A stretch of DNA of 64,000 nt from Helicoverpa zea (Eukaryota > Arthropoda > Insecta > Lepidoptera > Noctuidae): the NCBI RefSeq assembly GCF_022581195.2, contig NC_061458.1:7378001-7442000 (forward strand). The letters run 5' to 3'. Made by a program: the position numbers and the translations under genes. The stretch's first letter is position 1. Each line of letters starts with the position of its first letter. This document shows positions 37,901 through 47,900 of the stretch, piece after piece. A model generated the notes under the pieces. The model had not been told where the DNA came from, did not search any database, and worked only from the letters and a program-made list of their open reading frames with translations.

Positions 37901-40900
37901 CCAGCTTTTTCGAGCTTACTCCAAAGGATAGTGTAGGAGACCAAATCAAATGATAAAATAATATCTTATGCTTTTTGAAAACTTTTCCTAGTTGTAGTGT
38001 GAATAGTAATTTATAAAATGAACATTTTGCAGGATCACATATTTAGAGTTATACGTCAGTCATCACGAGAATTTAAATATAATTAATTCTACGTTTAATA
38101 TGGCCAAAATACAAATTATTTGGCCATTTAAAACTCGAGTACCTACCGTCACAATGCCATGCTATTTTCGGAACAAAACCCCTTCATCTTTGAATTGAAA
38201 ATAGACTAAATATAGAATCTACTCAGACAATAATTTAATACTTGAAGCACGAGACGAGACCAAACGCTGGAAACGCCTTCTTCACAGGAAAATGAGTTAG
38301 TAGTAGGTACTATTCATACAAAACATCTCTTACTACTCGCCGTGAATAACTTAATAATACAAACAACCATATTTTAATTATATCTATTCTGTATAAATTT
38401 TACCCTTTCTGTTTATTTAGTAAGGCCAAACTTTCTTGTTTACAACTCTCAACAAATTACACACGTGTATTATAACAAAACCTGATTTATTTTGCAGAAA
38501 ATTTCGAAGGAAAGTTTTCCCTGCTGTTGTGTTACAAACTTTTCCTACTACGAAATTACAAGAAGCTGCTTATTTCAAAATACGTTACGAAACTGTAGAT
38601 ACCAAATGAACATTGACAATGTAATTGAATGCTGCTTTTGAATTAGTGTGATACTACTTTTATACTTTGTATTAGTTAATACATCCGGCTCTGGTATAAC
38701 ATTCATAGTTCTTGCAAGTTAACCAAGACCTAATAATAGATTTATATCCACGCCCCTATAGTATTAAGCCCAGTCTCCCTACTACCTAGCTCTACATAAA
38801 TCAGTAGTATTAATTATGTATTTCTCACAGTACACCTACTCGTATTAACGTTAAGCCGCGCTTGACCGCCCACGACCCAAATGTGCTGATTGTGGGCCCT
38901 TGGGGACAGCACGTGTTTACACACGGTCAATCAATCATGATTGATGTATGCGTGATACCCGTGTAATGTCTATTGGAACCATAAGTTCAACAGGTATTAG
39001 GCAGTCGGCGGTAGTCGGATTCGTTTCCAAAAATAGGAACTATGTAGGTTTGGTTTTTAACCTATTACTTAACGTTAAATTAATCTGTACCTCTCAAGGA
39101 TATCCTAGTTTACTACTAGTATGTTTTATTATGTAGGTAAATGTTCCAAAAAGCAACGTTTCGAAACCTTTACATTGACAAGAATCTATGTTGAATTTAT
39201 TAGATGCTATACTAATTCAAATTGTATTGAATCAAGTAGGTATGTACGGCTATGTATGATACATTGAGGACACTTTAACAATATGAATATGAGATGAAAG
39301 TATACGTATCGTCATATCAATATTGCGGATATATAAAGCAGAAAGTTATTTCAAATTTTATCTGAAGTGTTTTGTCTATCTGACTTTATATTGATGCGGT
39401 ATTTGCTATGTTATTAGGAACATTTTAGTATATGAGTATGCTTTGAAGTATCGACGAATGTAAAATAAAAAACAGATATGTTTTTCATTTCTATGTCAAT
39501 AAAATTGTACTTCATTAGCTAAATAGATGACTGATGGCTTCATTTTTAAATAACCTAACATTGATGCCTTACCTGACTAAAAGACAAAATTAATTTAGAT
39601 TTCAACACTGGAACAATCATCTGTATTCATGAATGTTTCATGAATAAATTAATTGAATATTTCAACTGAGGAGCCGATTCACATTAATTTGTTAAACGGT
39701 TGTCAGAAAATAAAAAATATCATCGATTATTACTTGATTATCGAATCACTGTTAAAATTATTATATCCACATTTCGTAAAATGGAAAATACATGCATTTA
39801 ATGAACGACTTTGCAAAAGGCTCTTCTCACACAGAAATAATGCGTTAATAGTATCTGGTTGATAGGTATGTTAAAAATCTTTTTTAGGTAGAACTACCGA
39901 GCTTGTAAGTAATTACCTCATTCTCTCTATAGGTATCATTTACACGATCCTTTTAACAAAACGAGGGTCTCACCTACAGATTGGGTAACTACCTCTACAA
40001 TAAATCCACGCGTGATTAGTCACAGGCGTGTTGTGTAGGTAACTATATACATGTAGGTACATAAAAAGGAAACTCACCCATTTTAAGTTTTTCGAGCTGC
40101 TCCACTGGTACGTCCTGAAACAAAAAGGATTAAGTGTTCAATGTTTCTAGAACTTAACATGTTATTTAAGTATTAGGTACTTTACATGAAATAACAGCAT
40201 ATATTTTTATTTCGGACGGTCTAAGAATCGGATAGATTGTGTGACGATAAGACTGGAAACAATAAGGAGTAAGTAGGTATAGATAAAGAAGAAATTCTAA
40301 CCCGAGCCCAAATAAACTTGGCAAGAAGAGGATGATGACGTGAAAGTACGTATTATTATATTATAAACGGTAAAATTACACTTCTTATAAAGTACGCTAT
40401 ATTCTGTAGCTGCGTCCAATTAATTAGAGATGTGGTTATCAACGTTTATTTGCGCGGAGCAGTCAGGATATCGGTTTATTGTCTCCCGTAGCTGCGTGGG
40501 CTCCGTAATACCGTGCACGGGAGCCTTAATTACTAACTTCAGTACAGAAATGTGAAAGGTCACGCTGGTTAAGAGTTGTTTGTGGTTGATTTATTTTCTA
40601 CTGTAGATAGATTAAGACAATAATGTTTTATTAATGGTCTGATAAAGTATTTTTCTTTACTATGACGAAAATATTCAAATCAAATCAAAGCATTCGCGTT
40701 TAAAACAGACAAGCGAAAAACATAAAATAAATATTTCGCATTGACAAAATGCAAAAGTCTAAATAAGTAACTGTTAAACACACAAGTACCTACTGCTCCA
40801 TTTGATAAACATTGCATTTGCGTTGAAAACATACATACATTATATGCAATTCTGTTTACTTCTCTAGGTCATGATTGCATGTTATCCTATATAAAACGTC

Positions 40901-43900
40901 CTAGGACTCCTTTGAGAATTAAGTTAAATCTCTGGCTTTCTATTTATATGGCTGACCCTATTCCATGAAGGCTAGTGGCTACGCAACATGTGTTTCTAAC
41001 CAAGGTCAACTGTCTCCCAACGGCATAGATGATAGTATTTCGAGCTTTTTATGTGACATGGGATGGTACATATTTTATTAAAGTTGATGCGACAAATCTT
41101 TTAAAAATATGGACTGAAATAAGGTAATTTTACGCTGGTGTTCGTGTAAAGGTTAAGTAGGAATAGCAACCTCAAAAGAATTTTGGTACTCTATCTCATA
41201 ATTTTACCTACATGGTTATGTGTTATTTTAATATACTTTACATCCTGTCATTTGCCCAGAGCCGCAATACTATTATGAGGCATCTGAAGCAAAAATTATT
41301 TCATTATGAGATGAAAATAATATTTTACAAATATTTTTGTTGTGTCTTGACGCATTTTTTCGAAAAAAAAAACTCTACCTTGGCTTTTTTATATTATAAA
41401 AATGCCAAGAATGTAATTCATACCTGTATTTTTGCAACACAAATCTTTAGCTCAGGGGATAAATAATACAAAATGCCATAAGCGTGTGAAAATTAAATTC
41501 CATCTTCATCATTCTAGAAGCAAATAAGATAATTGCGAGGGCCGACGAAAACACCAAAAATATCTTTCGCTAAAGTAATATAATCCTATTTGCATGCTGC
41601 GGGAATCGCTGACTTGAATATTAAAGAGCTACTATTAGGAAGGGCTCTTTTATTTTAGGCTTTAGGGCTGTGCTTTAGGGCTTCTGTTATTAATTGTTCT
41701 TCGAGGTTATTTTTGAAATATGGGAATAAAGAATCTTTTACATAGACTTTGAAACTCATATTTGAAAGTCATCTGCATCTCGGGATAAAAAGTAGCCTAT
41801 TTCATTGTCTAATGTAGGTTACATTTTATCGGTACGGGAAGAAGTTCCTGAGTATGCGAGTGAAACTGCGAGATACAGTTCGTATAAAAAGGAAAACAGA
41901 ATTAAGCTTGATCTCAGTACTCCCGAGGAAAGATAAGCGTCAAATGAAAGCACTCGTTATATTCGAAGCATTTCAAGTACTTTTGATGCAAATCGAGAAA
42001 AAACCTCCAAGCTGAAAATACCAATTCTTTTATACGATCAGTGATTTAATACACATTTTTTGCGTCAATTGACTTTTTCAATGGATTCGCGTTTATTTTT
42101 GCTCACCTCTTTAGTAAATGTACATATTCAATTTAATGAAACCTTATTATTCGTGCAAAAAATATGAGAAACATGTTTGAGTACAATATAAAAGTTCGTT
42201 ATAATAGGCACCCACGTAACTTAAAAGAACGAATCTTTTATCACGAATTTCCAATCACAAATGTGCTATAAATAATCTTTTTAATTCATACATATTCAAA
42301 TCACACGTATTGGCATCGATTCATTTAAAAATAGCCTCCCAATACCCAGAATCTGTTACATTTTATCGAGATCAATCAACCGTAACTACCCAAAGGAACA
42401 ATCATTTTATTTTATCCAAAAACGTTTTTGATCTCCAACAATCTAAAAATTTTTGCATACCAAATAAAATCCGATAAGGACTAACGTTTCATTCAGCCAT
42501 TAAATAATAACCACCAAATAATCCATTCAAAGTAAGTGTTAGGCAAACCATAAATGTTAATATAACGAAAGCAAACAAAACACGAGGTCTTCGATTAACC
42601 TTTAAAAAAACGATGAGTATGATTTTTATTTACCTACTTCTATGAAAGGTGAAAGCTATTTCAGCTTTTAAATTTTTTTGATCTCCGAACATTGTGGTCT
42701 TAAACAATGCTATTGTTATTACACTTTTTCTTCGTCCGTATCTCTGCAGCCATTTAAAAGTTGTTTATAAGCGCTTAAACCGACTATTAATGTAGTTATT
42801 TTTGGAATAGGTACCCAGTACAACCCAGACAGGTCGTGCACACGTAGGTTTGAAGTGCTTATGAGTTCACAGAGTGGAAAAACGATCGGCATAATGAGGG
42901 TAAAATATTTTCTTTTGCACGCCCTATGTGCCCATTTTTATTACGATTTTTTTTCTTCGTGTAAATAAGACAGCTCGCAGTGTGTATATGTTTCTTATTA
43001 CTTAATTGTTTATTCTTATAATTTCACGAAGGACGACCAACTTATGTGCCAAAGTTGAATTATCTAACTTTCTATGTAAAACACTTCAGTATGTAAACAA
43101 CTACTTGTGGCAGTCTCGTTAGCTTGCCTGACTCCTTCTACAAATACAATTTCATATTCAAGTAAATACAGCGTGGGTGTATAAAAATGTATGCAATGTG
43201 CTAACTTCTAGGTAAACAAGCTTAGGGGGTTTACTTACATAAAAATATTATCTGCCTACAAAATGTACCGTTGGCTTTACACGGATGGTAAATGCAATTA
43301 CCCATAACAAAGGTAGGCGTAATTACCAGACGGCTTTATTCCCTTGACGTAAGAGCGTGTATTGTTTAGCATGGCACGTCGTAAATTGAGAATATTCTAG
43401 CTGCTAGAAATAGCCAGGCAGATCCATCGTTACCTTAGGGTTTAATTGCACTCCAAGGAATCACTTTTCGAAAATTTCACTATACTGCTGAAACTAAAAA
43501 TTACTAAGTACTAATTAGGTAGAAAGGCTTAGCAAGTTTGAACCGGAATTTCTTAGGGATGAACGGATCAAAATTATATAGACGCAACAAATCCACCCCA
43601 TAGCGATGGTTTTCATAAAGGTATTCAAAATATGTTGGTTAAATATTATATTCAAAATCTGTAAAGTGCCTAGATTTCTTGCTCTCAAGTACCTACGTTC
43701 ATTTTATATCAGACTATGAATTATTCAGAACATATCCTCTAAATGGATAACGATGAGATTTTTTGTGAGTTATTAAAAAGCTTGCTTCAAGAGATTATCT
43801 GTGGACATAAAAAATATGAATTTAGTTTAAGTGAAATATTACCTTTCTTCATAATAATCTTCATAAATAGAAACAGAATAGTTACATATTTTGGGAACCG

Positions 43901-44891
43901 CAAAATAGTTATAAACATTACCTACATTTATTTTCTGCACTGCACTGAAATCCCTACTAATATTATAAAAGCGAAAGTAACTCTGTATGTCTGTCTATCC
44001 GTTACGCTTTCACGTCTAAACCACTGAACTGCTTTTAATAAAATTTGGAACAGAGATAGAGAGATAGAGACCATGAGAATGAACATAGGATAGTTTTTAA
44101 CCCGGATTTTTGAAGTGTTCTCTTAGAAACGCGATATAACCGAACTTGACGCGGGCGAAGGCGCGGGCTGACGCTAGTAAAATATACGACGGAAGAAAAA
44201 CAACGAGTTTTCACATGTGTAAACTACTGGTAGAACACATACATAAACATTGTGTAGATTGTCCTCAAAGGTACAATTATCGTTTATTGCACAAATGCTT
44301 GCAGTTCTTTTTCACGTCTTCGAAGATCCACAGCACAGCTGATTTTCCTCCACCAGACCTAGAGAATTATTTTTTATTCGACTTAATAGAAAGGGTGTTT
44401 TATGGGCTTTATATTATAGGAGATATATTTATTGGAGAGCGATTATTAAGAGATTTTACATCGCTCCAGTCCTCAGTCGTCGGTAAATCAATAAGTTCTG
44501 GAATTTCTGCAATATAAAACTTAATAAAAAACTGTAAAGTAATTGCAAAATAATTGCAAAGTGCTTAGAAAATGACGTTCGAAAGAAAAAATATTTTATT
44601 AAAAATAAAATATCCAAGTAAACCGAATTTCAGATAAATCTCTATTTATAAATTGTTATGCTCATAGGAGAAAATATTTTTATTCTAACTAGAAATTAGA
44701 TTCGCAGAAATCGAGACATACTTCGTCTCTATAATATTTAAAAATTCTGATGTAAATTTAGCTAGCAATATTATTGACGTGAGGTCTCTCTTGAGTATAA
44801 TGCCTCGTGGAGGAATATTTGAATATTGTATTTATTGTAGGTATAAAGTAAAGGATGCCACTTACCGATTTGCCGCTCGATCCGTCATTGC
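22993..44891 (-). CDS. Unrecognised multi-exon gene, C-terminal 474 residues
   Basis: Twelve minus-strand exons: 44891-44866, 40114-40078, 33186-33130, 32055-31841, 30122-30003, 29233-29108, 28659-28507, 24852-24651, 24309-24176, 23997-23868, 23582-23492 and 23128-22993. All frames join, ending in YPENYQY-stop. Ten introns are GT-AG; the last uses a GC donor (AG-GCAAAC). The first exon starts two bases into a codon, so more 5' exons exist but were not found. Counting from the first whole codon, visible features are EYVFWTGDE (170-178), FLQEIKFNIDYLRAHY (202-217), a charged helical stretch to 244 that may be coiled coil, a Pro/Ser-rich segment (245-311), LEEIIYQLAK and an acidic run nearby, and HPEYLSTRDAM (about 414-424). 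No transmembrane segment or enzyme motif is visible. I do not recognise the family and assign no function. The exon evidence is strong because twelve splice-bounded frames agree. Confidence 0.8.
23491..23492 (-). other. Probable GC-AG intron boundary
   Basis: The exon 23582-23492 ends AATAG and the intron begins GCAAAC. No GT downstream keeps an open frame before an in-frame stop. Using this GC donor joins AG to the G of the last exon (CAG acceptor at 23131-23129), giving ANR-FMGHYYD and a sensible 44-residue tail. The alternative GC seven bases earlier gives an unrelated frame with an earlier stop. Confidence 0.65.
25174..25551 (-). mobile_element. tRNA-derived SINE with 10-bp target duplication
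   Basis: CTATTTACAT is present at 25174-25183 and 25542-25551. On the minus strand the insert starts TGCCTCGTTGG and carries a perfect pol III A box, TGGTCTAGTTG (25531-25521), and B box, GGTTCGATTCC (25488-25478). The remaining roughly 290 bases have no coding potential. It lies in the 3.7-kb intron of the unrecognised gene, in the same orientation. The plus-strand ORF at 25263-25448 is not a gene. Confidence 0.9.
25880..25970. repeat. Dense CTACG/CGTAG palindromic cluster
   Basis: About 90 bases contain many CTACG or CGTAG units: CTACGTAGCCACGTGCTACG, then CGTAGCTAGCTCGTAGC and GTGCTACGA. The units alternate in orientation, so several small hairpins are possible. It is probably the core of a MITE, but I could not place its ends. 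Confidence 0.5.
26174..26198 (+). repeat. (GATTT)n microsatellite
   Basis: Five consecutive near-perfect GATTT units lie in an intron of the unrecognised gene. Confidence 0.8.
28293..28488 (+). mobile_element. Lep1-like repeat next to an exon
   Basis: It starts near TTACTAATATTATAAA and ends GCTGGCAGAAGCTAAC, with GGTGAAACCGC before the end. It is the same family as 8958-9135. It lies 18 bases from the donor of exon 28659-28507, antisense to the gene. Confidence 0.7.
28826..29024 (+). mobile_element. Lep1-like repeat with intact CTAGT end
   Basis: It starts ATACTAATATTATAAA, has a TTTGTTTGTTTG run, then GGTGAAACCGCGGGAAAACG and a terminal GCTAGT. It is the best-preserved copy in the window, in the intron between exons 29233-29108 and 28659-28507. 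Confidence 0.75.
29735..29848 (+). repeat. Solo TTTTAACCGACTTC-type element fragment
   Basis: TTTTAACCGACTTCAAAAAA at 29735 matches the terminus of the foldback at 4932-5612. Further along, GATATTGATGCGGTTTTCA is typical of the interior of this lepidopteran family. It runs into a (GTGTA) short tandem repeat at 29831-29845. Confidence 0.55.
31257..31309. repeat. Compact 24-bp-arm hairpin in intron
   Basis: The arm CGATCGTTCATTTTTATC plus TAGTGT is followed by a 5-base loop CGTGT, then ACACTC and GATAAAAATGAACGATCG. There is one mismatch in 24 pairs. It lies in the intron between exons 32055-31841 and 30122-30003 of the unrecognised gene. Confidence 0.85.
32078..32240 (+). mobile_element. Lep1-like repeat, shortened copy
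   Basis: It starts TATACTAATATTATAAAGAG and ends near GTGAAACCACGGGAAAACGG. It lies about 20 bases upstream (in gene orientation) of the exon starting at 32055, antisense to the gene. Confidence 0.65.
33621..33661. repeat. Perfect 18-bp-arm hairpin in intron
   Basis: CATGCCAATTAATTAGGT, a 5-base loop ACATA, then ACCTAATTAATTGGCATG: every one of 18 pairs matches. It has no similarity to the hairpin at 31257-31309. Confidence 0.9.
36878..37951 (-). mobile_element. 5'-truncated non-LTR retrotransposon with reverse transcriptase ORF
   Basis: The minus-strand frame 37944-37000 encodes 314 residues of a non-LTR reverse transcriptase: VRQGGLTSPTLFNLYVDELI (residues 51-70), the catalytic YADD (92-95), then LNGTPLKRAYKFKYLGHVLT and the thumb region. 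The frame opens upstream at FDLVSYTILW, where homology stops abruptly, so the copy is 5' truncated and lacks fingers and endonuclease. After the stop there is AATAAAG and a short (TTA)n tail near 36878-36895. AATGATAA at both edges may be the target duplication. The clade (RTE, CR1 or relative) is not resolved. The 314-codon frame has no stop, which suggests recent insertion. It lies in an intron, sense to the host gene. Confidence 0.85.
40115..44865. other. 4.75-kb intron between two microexons
   Basis: This lies between the 26-nt exon 44891-44866 and the 37-nt exon 40114-40078. It contains Lep1-like copies (about 41716-41882, degenerate; 43955-44179). The ORFs at 41212, 43743 and 44146 show no domains. 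Confidence 0.5.
43955..44179 (+). mobile_element. Lep1-like repeat, long variant
   Basis: It begins CTACTAATATTATAAAAGCG, includes TGTATGTCTGTCTATCCGTT and CATAGGATAGTTTTTAACCC, and ends GGCTGACGCTAGT. This is the classic layout of the lepidopteran family, with less divergence than the copy at 32078. Two small ORFs overlap it and are not genes. Confidence 0.7.
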
Positions 44892-46824
44892 CTGAAACAA
44901 CAGAAAGCAACTATTAGATAATTTTTAATTTAAATCTTGAAAACAAGAGAAACAGATGTCTAGCAAGGTGCTGGTAACAGGTAAAATACATGAAATTTCA
45001 AGAAGTCCTAAGATGAAATCCTCTATTATTCAGGATCAATTTTAAATAAAAATGCGACACGTTTTCCATCGACCTTTTCTCCTAGAAAGGTCGCCGATAA
45101 CACTATTTTCCATAACGTATCTAGTTATTTGTTTTATAATTATAGACTTTGTTTTGATGCGTGTAAGGTTTCCAGTTGGTTGCGCTTGTGAGTCCCGTCT
45201 TCGCGGTCCACCGCACATTTAGGACGTAAGCTTTGATCGTACACGCGACACTAACTTTCAAATAGTTTGATATCATATTCTATTAATTATTTAAGTAGAT
45301 TGGTTTTATGAAGAACATCGACGATGCAAGTAAAAAGGACAGACAGCTGTGTGACTGAAAATTACTATGATATATCAGCATTCAACCTCATCATCATCTC
45401 CCTAGCCTTTTCCCAACCACGTTGGTGAAAGCTTCAGCCTAACCGGATGCGGCTGAATTACCAGTGTTTTACAAGAAGCGACTGCATGCAGCATTCAACC
45501 TATGGGTACATTTTTCGGAAGGGAATTTAGTGTCTCTTCTTAGACAGAATATTTTCGCCACCGCTACTGAGTACTCAACTAAGCTAAGTAGGTACTATAA
45601 CTTTCTTTACTTCAATAAATACTGTTATCTTGCTAATACTTAAGGTTATAGTAATCCCTGAAGCTTTGGCGCCAATAATGCGTGGGAGTAGTTATTGTGT
45701 TTCGGTTAAGTAATCTATTTAGCGAGCCGTCTACGCCTATGCCTAATAGACGCCTCTGGGAGCCGGCGCGCCATGAACTAAAATATTTCGTTGGTCAATT
45801 TACTTAGTGTTGTGTAATGAGTAAAACATGGGCAATTATTACCTACGAAAAAAGGTTTCTCTAGTGTATGTATTTTCTTTTATATAATCTGTTTCGAAGG
45901 TAATGTACCAGAATATTGTCATGACAACCGAGATGTAGCGGAAATCATACTCCATCTGTCGGTCCCATTACTTTGACGAGGGTCTTACTTTCGAACTCTT
46001 TTTTTTTCTTGTCTAACTTTTCGTGATCTTTGTAAGGCTGTTCGATTCCGCATTCACAACAAATCAAGACAAGGCAACTGTATTTATCAGTGAGTACATG
46101 TTTGTTGGGGTAGTATGTTTAATGTATGTAATCTCTTATGGCTCAGCTGTATCAAATATAGGTCAACTTCACACTGGGTTAACATAATTGGAGCAAGAGT
46201 AATAGCTAAAGTGTTTTCACGCCGTGTACAAACATGTTGTGTTATTTTATGAAAATATAAATCTAAGTATATTGAATTACCCTAATCTTTATTATCAAGG
46301 AGAGATTAATCAGCACATTAAATGTTACCTATCGTCTTGGTCTTATCGAGAACTGCTACTGCAGGCAAATAATAAAGGCTCTATGCCTATCTTTCAAGCT
46401 AATAAAAAAAGAAAGCCGCAAGTTACAGGATCTACTATATCAAAAAAAAAATTATGAATTATTTATTATGTAGTTGTCTTCACGATACATATTTAATGCT
46501 TCCAATTCTATAATACGACTCAATCACCAACTTAGAAGCATACAGAATTAAACAGTAGAATAACAATTTACTGTGTCTGTGTCGAAATGTAGTAGGTAGG
46601 TAGTTCTCCCCTGTCGTCACACACTACTACATAATACTGAAGCCGCAAATAAATGTCTGCTAGACTGACGGTAATGAAATTAGTGTCAGATACTGGTGTC
46701 GAAATTTCACAGTTCGTGAAATGGCTCTGGTGATGTAAGTGGGTTTAGACTGAATTACACCCATGTTTATATACGAGTAGTATAAAATGTAACTGTGTAA
46801 ACGTCCGTAATTTCCGTAATTTCC
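44892..46824. other. Upstream stretch, no gene seen
   Basis: More 5' exons of the unrecognised minus-strand gene may lie here or further right, but I found none I can defend. A SINE-like fragment is at 45386-45487. The ORF at 46224-46457 has no domain. Confidence 0.45.
45386..45487 (+). repeat. SINE-like fragment
   Basis: CTCATCATCATCTCCCTAGC, CCCAACCACGTTGG, TAACCGGATGCGGCTGA and TTTTACAAGAAGCGACTGC match the family fragment at 7201-7265 and, more weakly, 59262-59450. Confidence 0.6.
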
Positions 46825-47525
46825 GTCCTCAAACACAGGCACCATGTTTGATGACACCACCTTCAGACTCGTCGTTTGCCTCCGACTAGGTGCTCCATGC
46901 TGCTCTCCTCATCGCTGCCACTGCGGGGAAGCTGTCAACAGCCTCGGTCACCACGGCCTGTCGTGCAGCCGGAGTGCCGGCCGCATACCACGACATGCCA
47001 ACATAAACGACGTGATCCGTCGCGCTCTTGTTGCCGTCGGCGTGCCAGCCGTACTCGAACCAAATGGCTTGGCACGCGACGATGGCAAGAGACCAGACGG
47101 CATGTCGCTATTTCCGTGGAAGGTGGGTAGGACTTTAGTGTGGGACGCGACATGCGTCGACACTCTTGCGCCATCTCACCTTCCCGGAACTGCATGTTGT
47201 GCTGGCTCCGCCGCTGCACAAGCAGAGAACCTCAAGCGGCGCAAATATAGTAACCTTATAGGCAATTACATGTTTGAGCCGTTTGGGGTTGAAACTCTGG
47301 GGCCGTGGGGTCCGAGGGCGCACCTTCTTGCCAGGGATATTTCCCAGCGCCTGGTTGACACTTCCCGGGGCCCAAAGGCTGGCTTTTATTTCGCACAGAG
47401 GTTGAGCATTGCCATCCAACGTGGCAATGCTGCCAGTCTTTTGGGTACATTACCCAGTGACAGCGATGAGGAGCAATTTTTTGATGCACTGTATTAGTTT
47501 TAAGTTGTATATATATATATAAGTT
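46825..47525 (+). mobile_element. 3' part of a non-LTR retrotransposon encoding an endonuclease-like domain
   Basis: The ORF 46844-47497 (217 aa) has a zinc-knuckle pattern C25-x-C27...H36/H37...C41 (CHCG, GHHGLSC), an RH pair near 50-51, then RPDG (83-86), WDATCVD (100-106) and a Lys/Tyr pair (KYSNLI). This order, CCHC then PD and D about 16 residues apart then K/Y, is that of the restriction-like endonuclease at the C-terminus of R2/R4/NeSL-type non-LTR retrotransposons. No reverse transcriptase is present, and in-frame TAA codons lie just upstream (the last at about 46817-46819), so this is a 5'-truncated copy. After the stop come a TA repeat and AATAAA-rich sequence. The antisense ORFs here are shadows. 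Which clade it belongs to is inferred, not resolved. Confidence 0.65.
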
Positions 47526-47754
47526 TATTTTATTTTATTTTCAATTAATGTAAATATGTATATTGTGAATAAAAAATAACTGTGTAAATAAATGTTTGTT
47601 CTTTTTGTAATTTCAAAATGTTGCTGTTTTAAAATAACGCATTTTATTTCGCTGAATAAATGTGCTGGCTTGGCAATTAAACGATCAACAAAATTATATT
47701 ACGTTATTAACTTATTATCATTAGTTAAGCTGACCTTAAAGTATTAGCAGCCAA

Positions 47755-47900
47755 GATATTCAAGCGCCTTGTAGACACTTGCCGTGGCAATGCTGCCAGC
47801 CAGTTACATTACCGAGTGACAGCGATGAGGACCAATTTTTTTATGTGCTATATTAGTTTTAAGGTTCATAGATAGATATGTTTATATTAAAAAAAAACAT
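47755..47900 (+). pseudogene. Second, internally deleted copy of the endonuclease element's 3' end
   Basis: GATATTCAAGCGCCTTGTAG matches GATATTTCCCAGCGCCTGGT of the ORF at 46844. CGTGGCAATGCTGCCAG follows at once, although these two segments are about 90 bases apart in the first copy. Then CAGCGATGAGGACCAATTTT and a TATTAGTTTTAAG tail match the end of the first copy and its 3' flank. Confidence 0.7.

Larger units (their letters stand above)
33187..40077. other. 6.9-kb intron of the unrecognised gene
   Basis: This intron holds a perfect hairpin (33621-33661) and a 5'-truncated LINE (36878-37951). The remaining sequence is AT-rich with only short random ORFs. I see no other exon, though a small microexon could be missed. 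Confidence 0.5.

Noticed and set aside
45170..45240. Possible 5' exon of the unrecognised gene
   Set aside because: Splice-like strings occur on both strands here, but no frame joins convincingly to the 26-nt exon.
46876..47489. Several ORFs overlapping the endonuclease-like frame on both strands
   Set aside because: GC-rich shadow frames of the 217-codon ORF; none has conserved motifs.
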